Part shown: positions 1 through 5,829 of the stretch, piece after piece
How positions within the stretch are numbered: the stretch's first letter is position 1
How the letters are laid out: every line of letters begins with the position of its first letter
NCBI GenBank assembly: GCA_025960445.1
Contig: JAICIT010000138.1
Span: 1 to 6,857, forward strand
DNA from: Bradyrhizobium sp.
GTDB lineage: Bacteria > Pseudomonadota > Alphaproteobacteria > Rhizobiales > Xanthobacteraceae
Reading direction: 5' to 3'
DNA length: 6,857 bases
Made by a program: the position numbers and the translations under genes
Notes under the pieces: generated by a model
What the model was told of the DNA's origin: nothing
The model's input: only the letters and a program-made list of their open reading frames with translations
Databases searched by the model: none

Positions 1-173
1 ATGGCGACGTATCCCTCGTTTGCCAGACGGTCGCACACGGCGCGAATGTGATGATTGACGCCGAAAATTTCCTGGATCACCACGATCGCGGCTTTCGGCG
101 CAAAGGCAGGATCGGCGCGATAGGCGCCGAATTGAAAACTGTCGGAAGCCGTCAGTCTGATGTCTCTTCCCAC
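1..173 (-). CDS. Dienelactone hydrolase family protein, N-terminal part (runs off left edge)
   Basis: Only the first 57 codons are in the window. The reading begins with GTG at 173-171 (VGRDIRLTASDSFQFGAYRA). It continues through a hydrophobic strand and the stretch IVVIQEIFGVNHHIRAVCDR at residues 30-49. The QEIFG(V/L)N motif is typical of dienelactone hydrolase (carboxymethylenebutenolidase) family proteins. Its Glu, here Glu35, corresponds to the glutamate that interacts with the nucleophilic Cys in the classical enzyme. The Cys-Asp-His triad itself lies outside the window, so activity cannot be judged. The GTG start is chosen because an in-frame TGA lies six codons upstream and no ATG fits; a weak GGA Shine-Dalgarno precedes it. 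It lies 69 bp after the stop of the small exported protein, on the same strand and with no terminator seen between, so it is probably the third gene of that run. Many family members are cytoplasmic hydrolases of unknown substrate, so a role on a true dienelactone is not implied. Confidence 0.85.
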   Translation of the reverse strand, partial: MGRDIRLTASDSFQFGAYRADPAFAPKAAIVVIQEIFGVNHHIRAVCDRLANEGYVA

Positions 174-242
174 GGTTCGTCCATCTGTTCAGAGTTGATA
201 TTCCGGCAGTTTCGGCGAACGATGTACCGGGCCGGCTATTTG

Positions 243-599
243 CTATTGCCACATCCAGTTGTGGCCCCAATCGCCCTTCCATCCCGTCAATCTGCCTTTG
301 CGGAATTGCAGGAACAGCCGGTCGTGGTGATTGAACAAGCCGCTGCCGCCGATGTTACGAATTGCCAGATAGATTTCGTCGCCGCGGCGGCCACTGATAT
401 AGCTGAGCGGCTCACCCAAGGCGCGCGAGACGGCCTCGACGTTCATCCCGAACGCCAGCGGCGTATTATTCGATAACGTCGAGCTGAAGGGCTGGTGCGG
501 AGCTGCCGCTGTTAAGGCCGGTTGCTGCGCACTCGTTGGTTGGAGGCAGACGAGCGAGACCGCCATCAGGCAAAATGCGTGCCGCCCAAAATGCTTCAT
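243..599 (-). CDS. Small exported protein, possibly BamE/SmpA-like fold
   Basis: This 118-aa protein is not recognised by name. Residues 1-24 look like a Sec signal peptide: basic start with MKHFGRH, a hydrophobic core around residues 9-19, then a TSA-QQ cleavage site near residue 24. No lipobox is present, since Cys18 is preceded by Val, so a soluble periplasmic protein is more likely than a lipoprotein. After a low-complexity Ala/Pro/Ser/Thr stretch, residues 50-107 read FGM-x3-AVSRALGEP, a Gly-rich turn, then LFLQFRKGRLTGW. This order (G-M-x-VxxxLGxP followed by a strand with F-x-KGRL) resembles small BamE/SmpA-like domains. That is an inference from pattern only. The C-terminus is rich in Trp and Gly. 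The ATG overlaps the TGA of the upstream alpha/beta hydrolase (ATGA), so the two are probably translationally coupled. An AAAGG sequence about 11 bases upstream could serve as ribosome binding site. The function is unknown. Confidence 0.75.
   Translation of the reverse strand: MKHFGRHAFCLMAVSLVCLQPTSAQQPALTAAAPHQPFSSTLSNNTPLAFGMNVEAVSRALGEPLSYISGRRGDEIYLAIRNIGGSGLFNHHDRLFLQFRKGRLTGWKGDWGHNWMWQ
596..599 (-). other. ATGA stop/start overlap
   Basis: The TGA of the alpha/beta hydrolase (598-596) and the ATG of the small exported protein (599-597) share bases. This supports a common transcript and translational coupling. Confidence 0.85.
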
Positions 600-1384
600 G
601 ACGCGGCCAGCCTTTCGGAATGGCGCGGCAGGCCATCGAGGAACGGCAGCACAGCTTCCAGAAAAGCCTGCGGCTGGTCCATGTTCACAGCATGTCCCGC
701 GGCAGGAATGATGGCTTTTGTCGCGCCGGGAATTTTCGTCGCCATGTAATCGGAGGCAGCGAGAAACGGCGCGTCATCGGCGCCGACGATCACCAGCGCG
801 GGCACCTTGATCGCGGGCAGGGATTCGATGACGCGCGCGTCGCGCTGGGTCAGCATGCCGCGCGCGGCATGCGCCAGGCCCGACGCATTGCGATGGCTCA
901 CGCTCGAACGTTCGCGGCTCAAGGTTTGCAACACCGCCAGCCCTTCGCGCTCGTATCGCTCCGCGGTATCGTGCGCGCGCTGGTTCCAGGCATCGCGGGC
1001 GTCGTCCTTCTTGAATCCTGGTCCGGTATCGATAATGAGAAGCGCGCGGACGCGCTCCGGATGCGCGCGATAGAACGCTAGCGACATGTAGCCCCCGAGC
1101 GAAAGGCCGCCGATGATGGCGCTCGCGGCGCCGACTTGATCGAGCAGCGCGGCGATGTCCGCCACGGTGAGCGCTTCGCTATAAGCGGCGGGGTCGTCCG
1201 GATAATCCGACTGGCCGTGGCCACGCATATCCCACAGCACCAGCTTGTGATGTTTGGATAGCGCCTCGATTTGACCCGTCCACATTGCCGAGGTCGAGGA
1301 ATAGCCGTGGGTTAGTAGCAGCGTCGGCCCACTTCCATGAACTTCATAATGGATCTTGACCCCGTCCCGGTCGATCTTTGGCAT
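596..1384 (-). CDS. Alpha/beta hydrolase
   Basis: This 262-aa protein is a full-length alpha/beta hydrolase of the usual 250-280 aa size. The sequence shows the oxyanion-hole HG at residues 26-27 (LLLTHGYSS) and the WDMRGHGQSD segment at 51-60. The nucleophile elbow is GLSLGG with Ser95. The acid is probably Asp204 in VIVGADDAPF, and the catalytic His is His231 in AAGHAVNMDQP. The triad is therefore complete and the enzyme should be active. No signal peptide is seen, so it is cytoplasmic. The general look is close to the 3-oxoadipate enol-lactonase/esterase branch, but substrate cannot be told from this. AGGA lies seven bases before the ATG. A possible sigma70-type -10 lies about 42 bp upstream. 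It is the first gene of the minus-strand run and its stop overlaps the start of the next gene by four bases. It is divergent from the Mo-hydroxylase operon. Confidence 0.93.
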   Translation of the reverse strand: MPKIDRDGVKIHYEVHGSGPTLLLTHGYSSTSAMWTGQIEALSKHHKLVLWDMRGHGQSDYPDDPAAYSEALTVADIAALLDQVGAASAIIGGLSLGGYMSLAFYRAHPERVRALLIIDTGPGFKKDDARDAWNQRAHDTAERYEREGLAVLQTLSRERSSVSHRNASGLAHAARGMLTQRDARVIESLPAIKVPALVIVGADDAPFLAASDYMATKIPGATKAIIPAAGHAVNMDQPQAFLEAVLPFLDGLPRHSERLAAS

Positions 1385-1425
1385 CAGCTATTCCTGGTGG
1401 TTCTGGTCGAGCCTTGTCGCACACT

Positions 1426-1431
1426 ATTGTA
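1426..1431 (-). promoter_or_regulatory. Candidate -10 element for the minus-strand hydrolase run
   Basis: Read on the minus strand the bases are TACAAT, five of six matches to the sigma70 -10 consensus, about 42 bp before the ATG at 1384. The hexamer at a 17-bp spacing upstream (TTCTCT) is a poor -35, matching at three positions. Weak -35 boxes are common in alphaproteobacteria. The call rests on the -10 match and position only. Confidence 0.35.
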
Positions 1432-1653
1432 GCGCGATCCAAGCGTTGAGAGAATCGGCCGGCTCCAAACCTGACATTGATGATTGGCATTTCCGGCCCG
1501 ACGCTGATCGCGCGGGGAAATGGCTGAAGCATTGTTCCCGCAGCGCACAAGCCCAGTTCGCAATTTTATTCTTCGCGCCGGATTTCAAATTACATTGCCT
1601 CCGGATTGGAACGCGATCATTGTTCGGCCCAAGGTCTACACCGGCCCGGTGGG

Positions 1654-1670
1654 TGTCAGACCAGCTGACA
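1654..1670. promoter_or_regulatory. Inverted repeat TGTCAG-N5-CTGACA, candidate operator
   Basis: Six-base arms TGTCAG (1654-1659) and CTGACA (1665-1670) flank ACCAG. The centre lies about 59 bp before the ATG of the [2Fe-2S] subunit gene, where a repressor or activator site for the operon would be expected. The arms are perfect but short, so chance is possible. The window encodes no DNA-binding regulator that could be paired with it. Confidence 0.35.
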
Positions 1671-1720
1671 AAGTGAGTAGCCGACGTAATCGGCATCATG
1701 CACCGGCAGGGGAAGAGAGC

Positions 1721-2212
1721 ATGCCTAACCTCAACATCAATGGACGGAATATGTCCGTCGAAGCAGCGTCAGATACGCCGCTGCTCTGGGCCATCCGCGA
1801 GCAATTGCAGATGACCGGCACAAAATTCGGCTGTGGCGCCGGCCTGTGCGGTGCTTGCACCGTTCATGTCAACGGCGAAGCGGTGCGATCCTGCCAGACC
1901 TCCCTCAGCGAGGTCGCTGGAAAGAAGATCACGACGATTGAAGGCCTTAGCGCCAAGGGCGACCATCCGCTGCAGAAGGCATGGATCGCCGAACAGGTGC
2001 CGCAATGCGGCTACTGCCAATCCGGGCAGATTATGCAGGCGGCGGCACTGCTCTCGAAGAACGCCAATCCCACCAAGGAAGAGGTGGTGGAGCATATGGA
2101 CGGTAATCTGTGTCGTTGCATGACCTATTCGCGGATCCAGAAGGCGATCATGCGCGCCGCTTCCGAAATGCGCACCGCTTCGAATTCCGGAACCGAGCGG
2201 AGGGCAACATGA
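1721..2212 (+). CDS. [2Fe-2S]-binding subunit of a two-subunit molybdenum hydroxylase (IorA-like)
   Basis: This 163-aa electron-transfer subunit belongs to the xanthine dehydrogenase/isoquinoline 1-oxidoreductase family. An N-terminal plant-ferredoxin-like domain holds Cys38, Cys43, Cys46 and Cys58 (CGAGLCGACTVHVNG and SCQT). A C-terminal helical domain holds Cys96 and Cys99 (QCGYCQSGQ) and Cys131 and Cys133 (NLCRC). All eight ligands for two [2Fe-2S] clusters are present. In this family the clusters carry electrons from the molybdenum centre to an outside acceptor. The start at 1721 is preferred because the purine-rich AGGGGAAGAG ends four bases before it and MPNLNINGRN matches the normal family start; the frame stays open upstream to 1520 but that extension looks non-coding. 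No signal peptide is present, so it is probably exported in complex with the next gene product. The length of about 150-165 aa is usual. The stop overlaps the next start in ATGA. Confidence 0.95.
   Translation: MPNLNINGRNMSVEAASDTPLLWAIREQLQMTGTKFGCGAGLCGACTVHVNGEAVRSCQTSLSEVAGKKITTIEGLSAKGDHPLQKAWIAEQVPQCGYCQSGQIMQAAALLSKNANPTKEEVVEHMDGNLCRCMTYSRIQKAIMRAASEMRTASNSGTERRAT
2209..2212 (+). other. ATGA stop/start overlap in the Mo-hydroxylase operon
   Basis: The ATG of the catalytic subunit (2209-2211) overlaps the TGA of the [2Fe-2S] subunit (2210-2212). With GGAGG at 2199-2203, this supports coupled translation of the two subunits. Confidence 0.9.
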
Positions 2213-4512
2213 ATACGCACGTGAAAGTCGCTGATGTCACGACGGGCCGGGAGTCCGCCGATTTGAGCCGTCGCTCGTTCCTCGTCGGCACCGCTGCCGC
2301 GGGCCTTGCGCTTGGCTATTCGGCCGTTCCGGGAATGCTCGGAGCCGATCAGGCGCTCGCCGCGCCGGCCAATTTCGATCCCAGCGTCTGGTATTCGATC
2401 GCGCCGGACGGGATCGTCACGGTTACCTGCGGCAAAGCCGATATGGGCCAGCATATTGCTTCCACCATGGCTCAAATCATCTGCGAAGAGCTTGGGGCTA
2501 ACTGGAAGGACATGCGGGTTCAGCTTGCGTCCAACGATCCGAAGTTCAACGATCCCGTGCTCGGCGCGCAGATCACCGGCGGAAGCTGGAGCACCATGAT
2601 GAACTTCGATGCGATGAGCCGTGCGGGTGCCGCAGGGCGGATCGCGCTGACTGACGCCGCGGCTGCGGCGATGGGCGTGCCAGCCTCCGAGCTGGTCGTG
2701 AGGGATTCGGTCATATCCAATCCGAAATCCAGGAAGTCGACGACCTTCGCCGAGGTCGTCAAGAGCGGCAAGATCACCAAGACCTTTACGCCCGACGAGT
2801 TGAAGGCAATCAAGCTGAAGACGGCCGATCAATACACGATGATCGGCGTTTCGGTGCCGCAGCTCGATATACCATCCAAGACCAACGGGTCAGCCAAATA
2901 CGGCATCGACGTCATGTTGCCGGGCATGGTGTATGGTGCACTGGTCACGCCCCCGGTTCGTTACGGCGCGACCGTCAAATCGGTCGATGATAGCGCCGCC
3001 AAGAAAGTGCCTGGCTTTATCAAGGCCGTTACCCTCGACGACAAGACCGGGACAACGACGGGATGGGTCGTGGCGGTTGCCAACACCTATGTCAATGCGC
3101 GCAAGGCAGCCGAGGCGCTGAAGGTCAGCTATGACGGCGGACCCAACGCGAAGCTGTCGAGCCAATCGCTGCTTGATGAAGCGAAGCGGTTGCAGTCGCT
3201 CGACGATTCCGGGCTGTTCTTTGTGAAGGATGGCGACACGGCAGCGGCGTTCGGCACGGCGGCCAAGGTGATGGAGGCGGAATACACCACCAACATCAAT
3301 ATCCATGCGCCGCTCGAGCCGATGACCGCGACCGCGCAACAGCAGGGCGACATCTGGCACATCTATACCGGTAACCAGTTTGCGACGCGCTCGGGGGCGA
3401 TCGCGGCGGGCGCTGCCGGCGTCGACCCCAAATTCGTCGTCATGCACCAGATGTGGCTGGGTGGCGGTTTCGGCCGGCGTCTTGATGCCGACATGACCGT
3501 GCCCGCGGTGCAGGCGGCAAAAGCCGTCGGCAAACCGGTCAAGGTCATCTATTCGCGCGAGAACGATATGACCATGGACTTCTCGCGGCCGCTGACGTTC
3601 CAGAAGATAAAGGCTGGTCTGGACGGCGACGGCAAACTGATTGCGATGAATCACGACGTGGTCAGCGCATGGCCGACCAAGCGCTGGGGAATTCCGGATT
3701 TCCTCACGCCCTCGGTCGACAAGAAAGGCGGTCTGGACGGCTTCACCGTGAATGGCGCGGACTTCTTCTACACCGTGCCCAATCACAACGTTCGAGCCAT
3801 CCTCAACGAGATGGCCCATAACGCCACCCCGTCAGGACAGTTACGCTCGGTCGCACCGGGCTGGACCTTCTGGGCGGTCGAAAGCATGGTCGACGAACTC
3901 GCCCACTCGGTCGGCAAGGATCCGGCGCAGTATCGGATCGACATGCTCGACGGCAAAGGGGCCAATGCCGGCGGCGCGCAGCGGCTGCGCAATACGCTGC
4001 TGGCGGCAATGGGTATGTCGGGCTACGGCACCAAGGAGCTTCCAAAGGGCGAAGGCATGGGCGTAGCCTGCGTCTCCTCCCAGGAGCGGGCAACCGCAAG
4101 CTGGACTGCCTGCGTTGCGCATGTCGCGGTCGCGCCGAGCGGTGAGATCAAGGTCAAGAAGTTGACCGTGGCCACCGATGTCGGCACCCAGGTGCACCCC
4201 GACAACATCCGCGCCCAGGTCGAGGGTGCGGCGTTGTGGGGGCTTTCCCTCGCGCTGTACGAAAAGGCCACGCTAAAGGATGGCGGCATCGAACAGACCA
4301 ACTTTGACACCTACACCCCGCTCAGGATGAGCCAGGTGCCGGAAGTGGCTGTTAGCGTCATCGCTAATGGCGACAAGGCAACAGGCGTCGGTGAGCCGGC
4401 GGTCACGGTGATCGCGCCTGCCATCGGCAACGCGATCTTCAATGCCTGCGGCGCTCGCATCCGCTCGCTGCCGATCACCGCGGAGGCGGTAAAGGGGGCG
4501 ATGAAGGCCTGA
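2209..4512 (+). CDS. Molybdopterin-binding catalytic subunit, Tat-exported (IorB-like aldehyde/heterocycle oxidoreductase)
   Basis: This 767-aa catalytic subunit hydroxylates an aldehyde or N-heterocycle using water at a molybdenum cofactor. Residues 20-53 are a twin-arginine signal (SRRSFLVGTAAAG, hydrophobic run, QALAAPA), so the enzyme is probably folded with its cofactor and moved to the periplasm. Landmarks are HAPLEPM at 366-372, the cofactor-binding GGGFGRR at 418-424, QLRSVAPGWTFWAVES at 544-559, and GVGEP at 726-730 with Glu729 as the catalytic base. The layout fits IorB-type two-subunit enzymes. There is no CxxCH heme motif and no FAD domain, so the electron acceptor is separate and unknown. 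The start at 2209 is chosen over upstream in-frame starts because GGAGG lies five bases before it and it forms ATGA with the upstream stop. Substrate cannot be read from sequence; 'isoquinoline 1-oxidoreductase' should be taken as a family label. Confidence 0.95.
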   Translation: MNTHVKVADVTTGRESADLSRRSFLVGTAAAGLALGYSAVPGMLGADQALAAPANFDPSVWYSIAPDGIVTVTCGKADMGQHIASTMAQIICEELGANWKDMRVQLASNDPKFNDPVLGAQITGGSWSTMMNFDAMSRAGAAGRIALTDAAAAAMGVPASELVVRDSVISNPKSRKSTTFAEVVKSGKITKTFTPDELKAIKLKTADQYTMIGVSVPQLDIPSKTNGSAKYGIDVMLPGMVYGALVTPPVRYGATVKSVDDSAAKKVPGFIKAVTLDDKTGTTTGWVVAVANTYVNARKAAEALKVSYDGGPNAKLSSQSLLDEAKRLQSLDDSGLFFVKDGDTAAAFGTAAKVMEAEYTTNINIHAPLEPMTATAQQQGDIWHIYTGNQFATRSGAIAAGAAGVDPKFVVMHQMWLGGGFGRRLDADMTVPAVQAAKAVGKPVKVIYSRENDMTMDFSRPLTFQKIKAGLDGDGKLIAMNHDVVSAWPTKRWGIPDFLTPSVDKKGGLDGFTVNGADFFYTVPNHNVRAILNEMAHNATPSGQLRSVAPGWTFWAVESMVDELAHSVGKDPAQYRIDMLDGKGANAGGAQRLRNTLLAAMGMSGYGTKELPKGEGMGVACVSSQERATASWTACVAHVAVAPSGEIKVKKLTVATDVGTQVHPDNIRAQVEGAALWGLSLALYEKATLKDGGIEQTNFDTYTPLRMSQVPEVAVSVIANGDKATGVGEPAVTVIAPAIGNAIFNACGARIRSLPITAEAVKGAMKA

Positions 4513-4538
4513 AGCGACCCGACAGCAGCAATAACGAC

Positions 4539-4573
4539 ATCCGCCGGAAGCCAGTCTTCCGGCGGATTTTTTA
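4539..4573 (+). terminator. Rho-independent terminator of the Mo-hydroxylase operon
   Basis: A perfect 12-bp stem (ATCCGCCGGAAG, 4539-4550) with loop CCAGT (4551-4555) and its exact complement at 4556-4567 is followed by a run of T at 4567-4572. It starts 27 bp after the stop codon of the catalytic subunit. This is a textbook intrinsic terminator on the plus strand. The opposite strand lacks a T-tract, so it should act in one direction. It marks the end of the two-gene operon and isolates the HD-GYP gene. Confidence 0.93.
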
Positions 4574-4589
4574 TGGCTCCTCCACGTGA

Positions 4590-4629
4590 GCCTGAGCGCA
4601 GGCGCAATTCGAGCGCTCGCTCGAATTTT
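4590..4629 (+). repeat. Two short tandem hairpins, the second with a T-rich end
   Basis: GCCTG-AGCG-CAGGC (4590-4603) is followed by a longer inverted repeat, AATTCGAGCG (4606-4615), CT, CGCTCGAATT (4618-4627), with two further T at 4628-4629. The second is a perfect 10-bp arm pair. It may be a back-up terminator for read-through from the Mo-hydroxylase operon. It could instead be an operator for the HD-GYP gene, whose start is about 105 bp downstream. The rest of the 4574-4731 gap holds no gene; TTTAAT at 4661-4666 resembles a -10 but has no good -35. Confidence 0.45.
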
Positions 4630-4731
4630 ACCTTCCACGATAGGCAATGATTCATCATGCCCTTTAATCCCAACGGAATGCCTTTCGGGCACTTTGGACG
4701 CTCGGCCACTCCGTCCTGCCGATGAGGAATT

Positions 4732-5829
4732 ATGACAGCTCCTGCCATTCAGAGTTCACCCAAACGCCGATTGCTGCTGGCTTCCGACCGTAGCGATCAG
4801 AGCAGCGAATTGGCCAGCATTCTGGAGGCGGTGGGGCAGGTCGATACCATCTCGACGTCGGAGATTCCCGATACGCCAGCTCGCGAATTTTCCGGGATCG
4901 TGGTCGATATCAATTTGCGGTCGCCGGAGAGCGTGCAGCAGGTTCGCAACAAGCTTCGCGGTGACGCTTACCGCGCCTTGCCGCGGCTGTTCGTGTTGGC
5001 CGACGCGCTTCACCACGGCTCAATGCAGGCTTGGGCGCTCGGCGCAACCGATACGATTGCCCGGCCGTTCGATCCCGAAGGAATTCTGCAGCGAATTCGC
5101 TCGGCATTCCCGGACACCGTCTCATTCGATGCCAGCGACGGCGGCAAGGCCCTGAACAGGGGTGTTGCTGCCGCCCAGGAAGTGATGGTCAAGATATTCG
5201 AGAAGCTCCCGGCAGGGACTCCACTCAAGTTCGACGACATCCTGGAAGCTGAAACCAAGATCCTGCGGGCGATCAAAAAAAGTTCCTTACGCGAATGGCT
5301 GACCACCGTTGGCCGGCATCACACCGGTAGTTATCGTCATTGCCTGTTTGTCACCGGATTTGCGGTCGCGTTCGGGCAACGTCTCGGCATGCGTGAGGAC
5401 GACCAGCGCCGGATGGTCCGCGCTGCTCTTCTGCACGATGTCGGCAAGGCCTTCGTTCCGGTTGAGATTCTCGACAAGACCGGAAAGCTCACGGATGAGG
5501 ACATGCGTGTGATGCGGATGCATCCTCGCCTTGGCTATGATGCGCTCGCGGCGGAAGGCGGCTTCCCGCCCGAAATGCTGGATGTGGTGCTGCATCATCA
5601 CGAGATGCTCGACGGCACCGGATATCCCAATGGCCTGCGTGGCGATCAGATCAGCGATATCGTGCGACTGACAACCATCGTCGACATCCACTCGGCGCTG
5701 GTGGAGAACCGCGCCTATCGGCTGCCATATACTCACAACCGGGCGTTTTCGATCATGGAAGCGATGAACGGCAAGCTCGACAAGCACTTGCTGCAGGCGT
5801 TTCGCCCGGTCGCCTTGGGCAAAGATTAG
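4732..5829 (+). CDS. Degenerate receiver-like domain plus HD-GYP-type phosphohydrolase
   Basis: This 365-aa protein is probably a c-di-GMP phosphodiesterase or a sensor derived from one. Residues 11-128 resemble a response-regulator receiver: a beta strand with Asp19, the likely phosphate-acceptor position Asp59 (GIVVDINL), and a final ARPF segment. The usual Lys is Arg111 and the usual Thr/Ser after strand 4 is Ala90, so normal phosphorelay is doubtful. Residues about 195-360 form the HD-GYP domain: His203, His235-Asp236 (LLHDVGK), His264 (MRMHP), His289-His290 in HHEMLDGTGYPNG with Gly-Tyr-Pro at 297-299, and Asp318. The metal ligands are mostly intact. The later DALTxxRPYR element is altered to HSALVENRAYR, and the FDP near the end is LDK. 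No membrane segment is seen. GAGGA ends three bases before the ATG. A terminator separates it from the upstream operon, so it is likely monocistronic. Hydrolase activity is probable but not certain. Confidence 0.88.
   Translation: MTAPAIQSSPKRRLLLASDRSDQSSELASILEAVGQVDTISTSEIPDTPAREFSGIVVDINLRSPESVQQVRNKLRGDAYRALPRLFVLADALHHGSMQAWALGATDTIARPFDPEGILQRIRSAFPDTVSFDASDGGKALNRGVAAAQEVMVKIFEKLPAGTPLKFDDILEAETKILRAIKKSSLREWLTTVGRHHTGSYRHCLFVTGFAVAFGQRLGMREDDQRRMVRAALLHDVGKAFVPVEILDKTGKLTDEDMRVMRMHPRLGYDALAAEGGFPPEMLDVVLHHHEMLDGTGYPNGLRGDQISDIVRLTTIVDIHSALVENRAYRLPYTHNRAFSIMEAMNGKLDKHLLQAFRPVALGKD
5826..5829. other. Overlapping convergent stop codons
   Basis: TTAG carries TAG of the plus-strand HD-GYP gene (5827-5829) and TAA of the minus-strand ligase gene (5828-5826). 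No intergenic space and no hairpin terminator were seen at this junction, so each transcript probably runs into the other gene. Confidence 0.9.

Larger units (their letters stand above)
1385..1720. promoter_or_regulatory. Divergent intergenic region between hydrolase run and Mo-hydroxylase operon
   Basis: These 336 bp separate two divergent operons, so they should hold both promoters. Open frames crossing the region give protein sequences with no recognisable domain. The frame that joins the [2Fe-2S] gene from 1520 has an N-terminal stretch unlike that family. The middle (about 1555-1600) is locally AT-richer than the flanks. For the plus strand, TTGCCT (1596-1601) and CATTGT (1619-1624) with a 17-bp spacer is only a weak sigma70-like match, so no plus promoter is called. 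An inverted repeat at 1654-1670 is listed separately. No complete sigma54 -24/-12 element was found. Confidence 0.6.

Noticed and set aside
174..242. Possible terminator or promoter between the small exported protein and the dienelactone hydrolase
   Set aside because: No stem with a T-tract and no convincing -35/-10 pair could be found in these 69 bp.
48..476. 142-codon plus-strand open frame over the dienelactone hydrolase start and the small exported protein
   Set aside because: It is antisense to two better-supported genes and has no family features.
1485..1540. Possible sigma54 promoter (TTGGCA and TGGC stretches)
   Set aside because: Neither stretch has the GC of the -12 element at the required spacing from the GG of the -24 element.
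1520..1720. N-terminal extension of 67 codons on the [2Fe-2S] subunit
   Set aside because: The frame is open, but the extension shows no domain or signal peptide. A good ribosome binding site precedes the ATG at 1721, where the family's normal start lies.
2125..2832. 235-codon minus-strand open frame over the start of the catalytic subunit gene
   Set aside because: Its composition is Arg/Gly/His-rich and domain-free, and it lies opposite clear coding sequence.
2890..3819. 309-codon open frame on the minus strand inside the catalytic subunit gene
   Set aside because: It is fully antisense to a well-supported gene in GC-rich DNA, is rich in His, Arg and Asp, and shows no recognisable domain. 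It is a shadow frame.
4311..4748. Minus-strand open frame spanning the terminator region
   Set aside because: It crosses a strong plus-strand terminator and the 3' end of the catalytic gene, and its translation has no domain.
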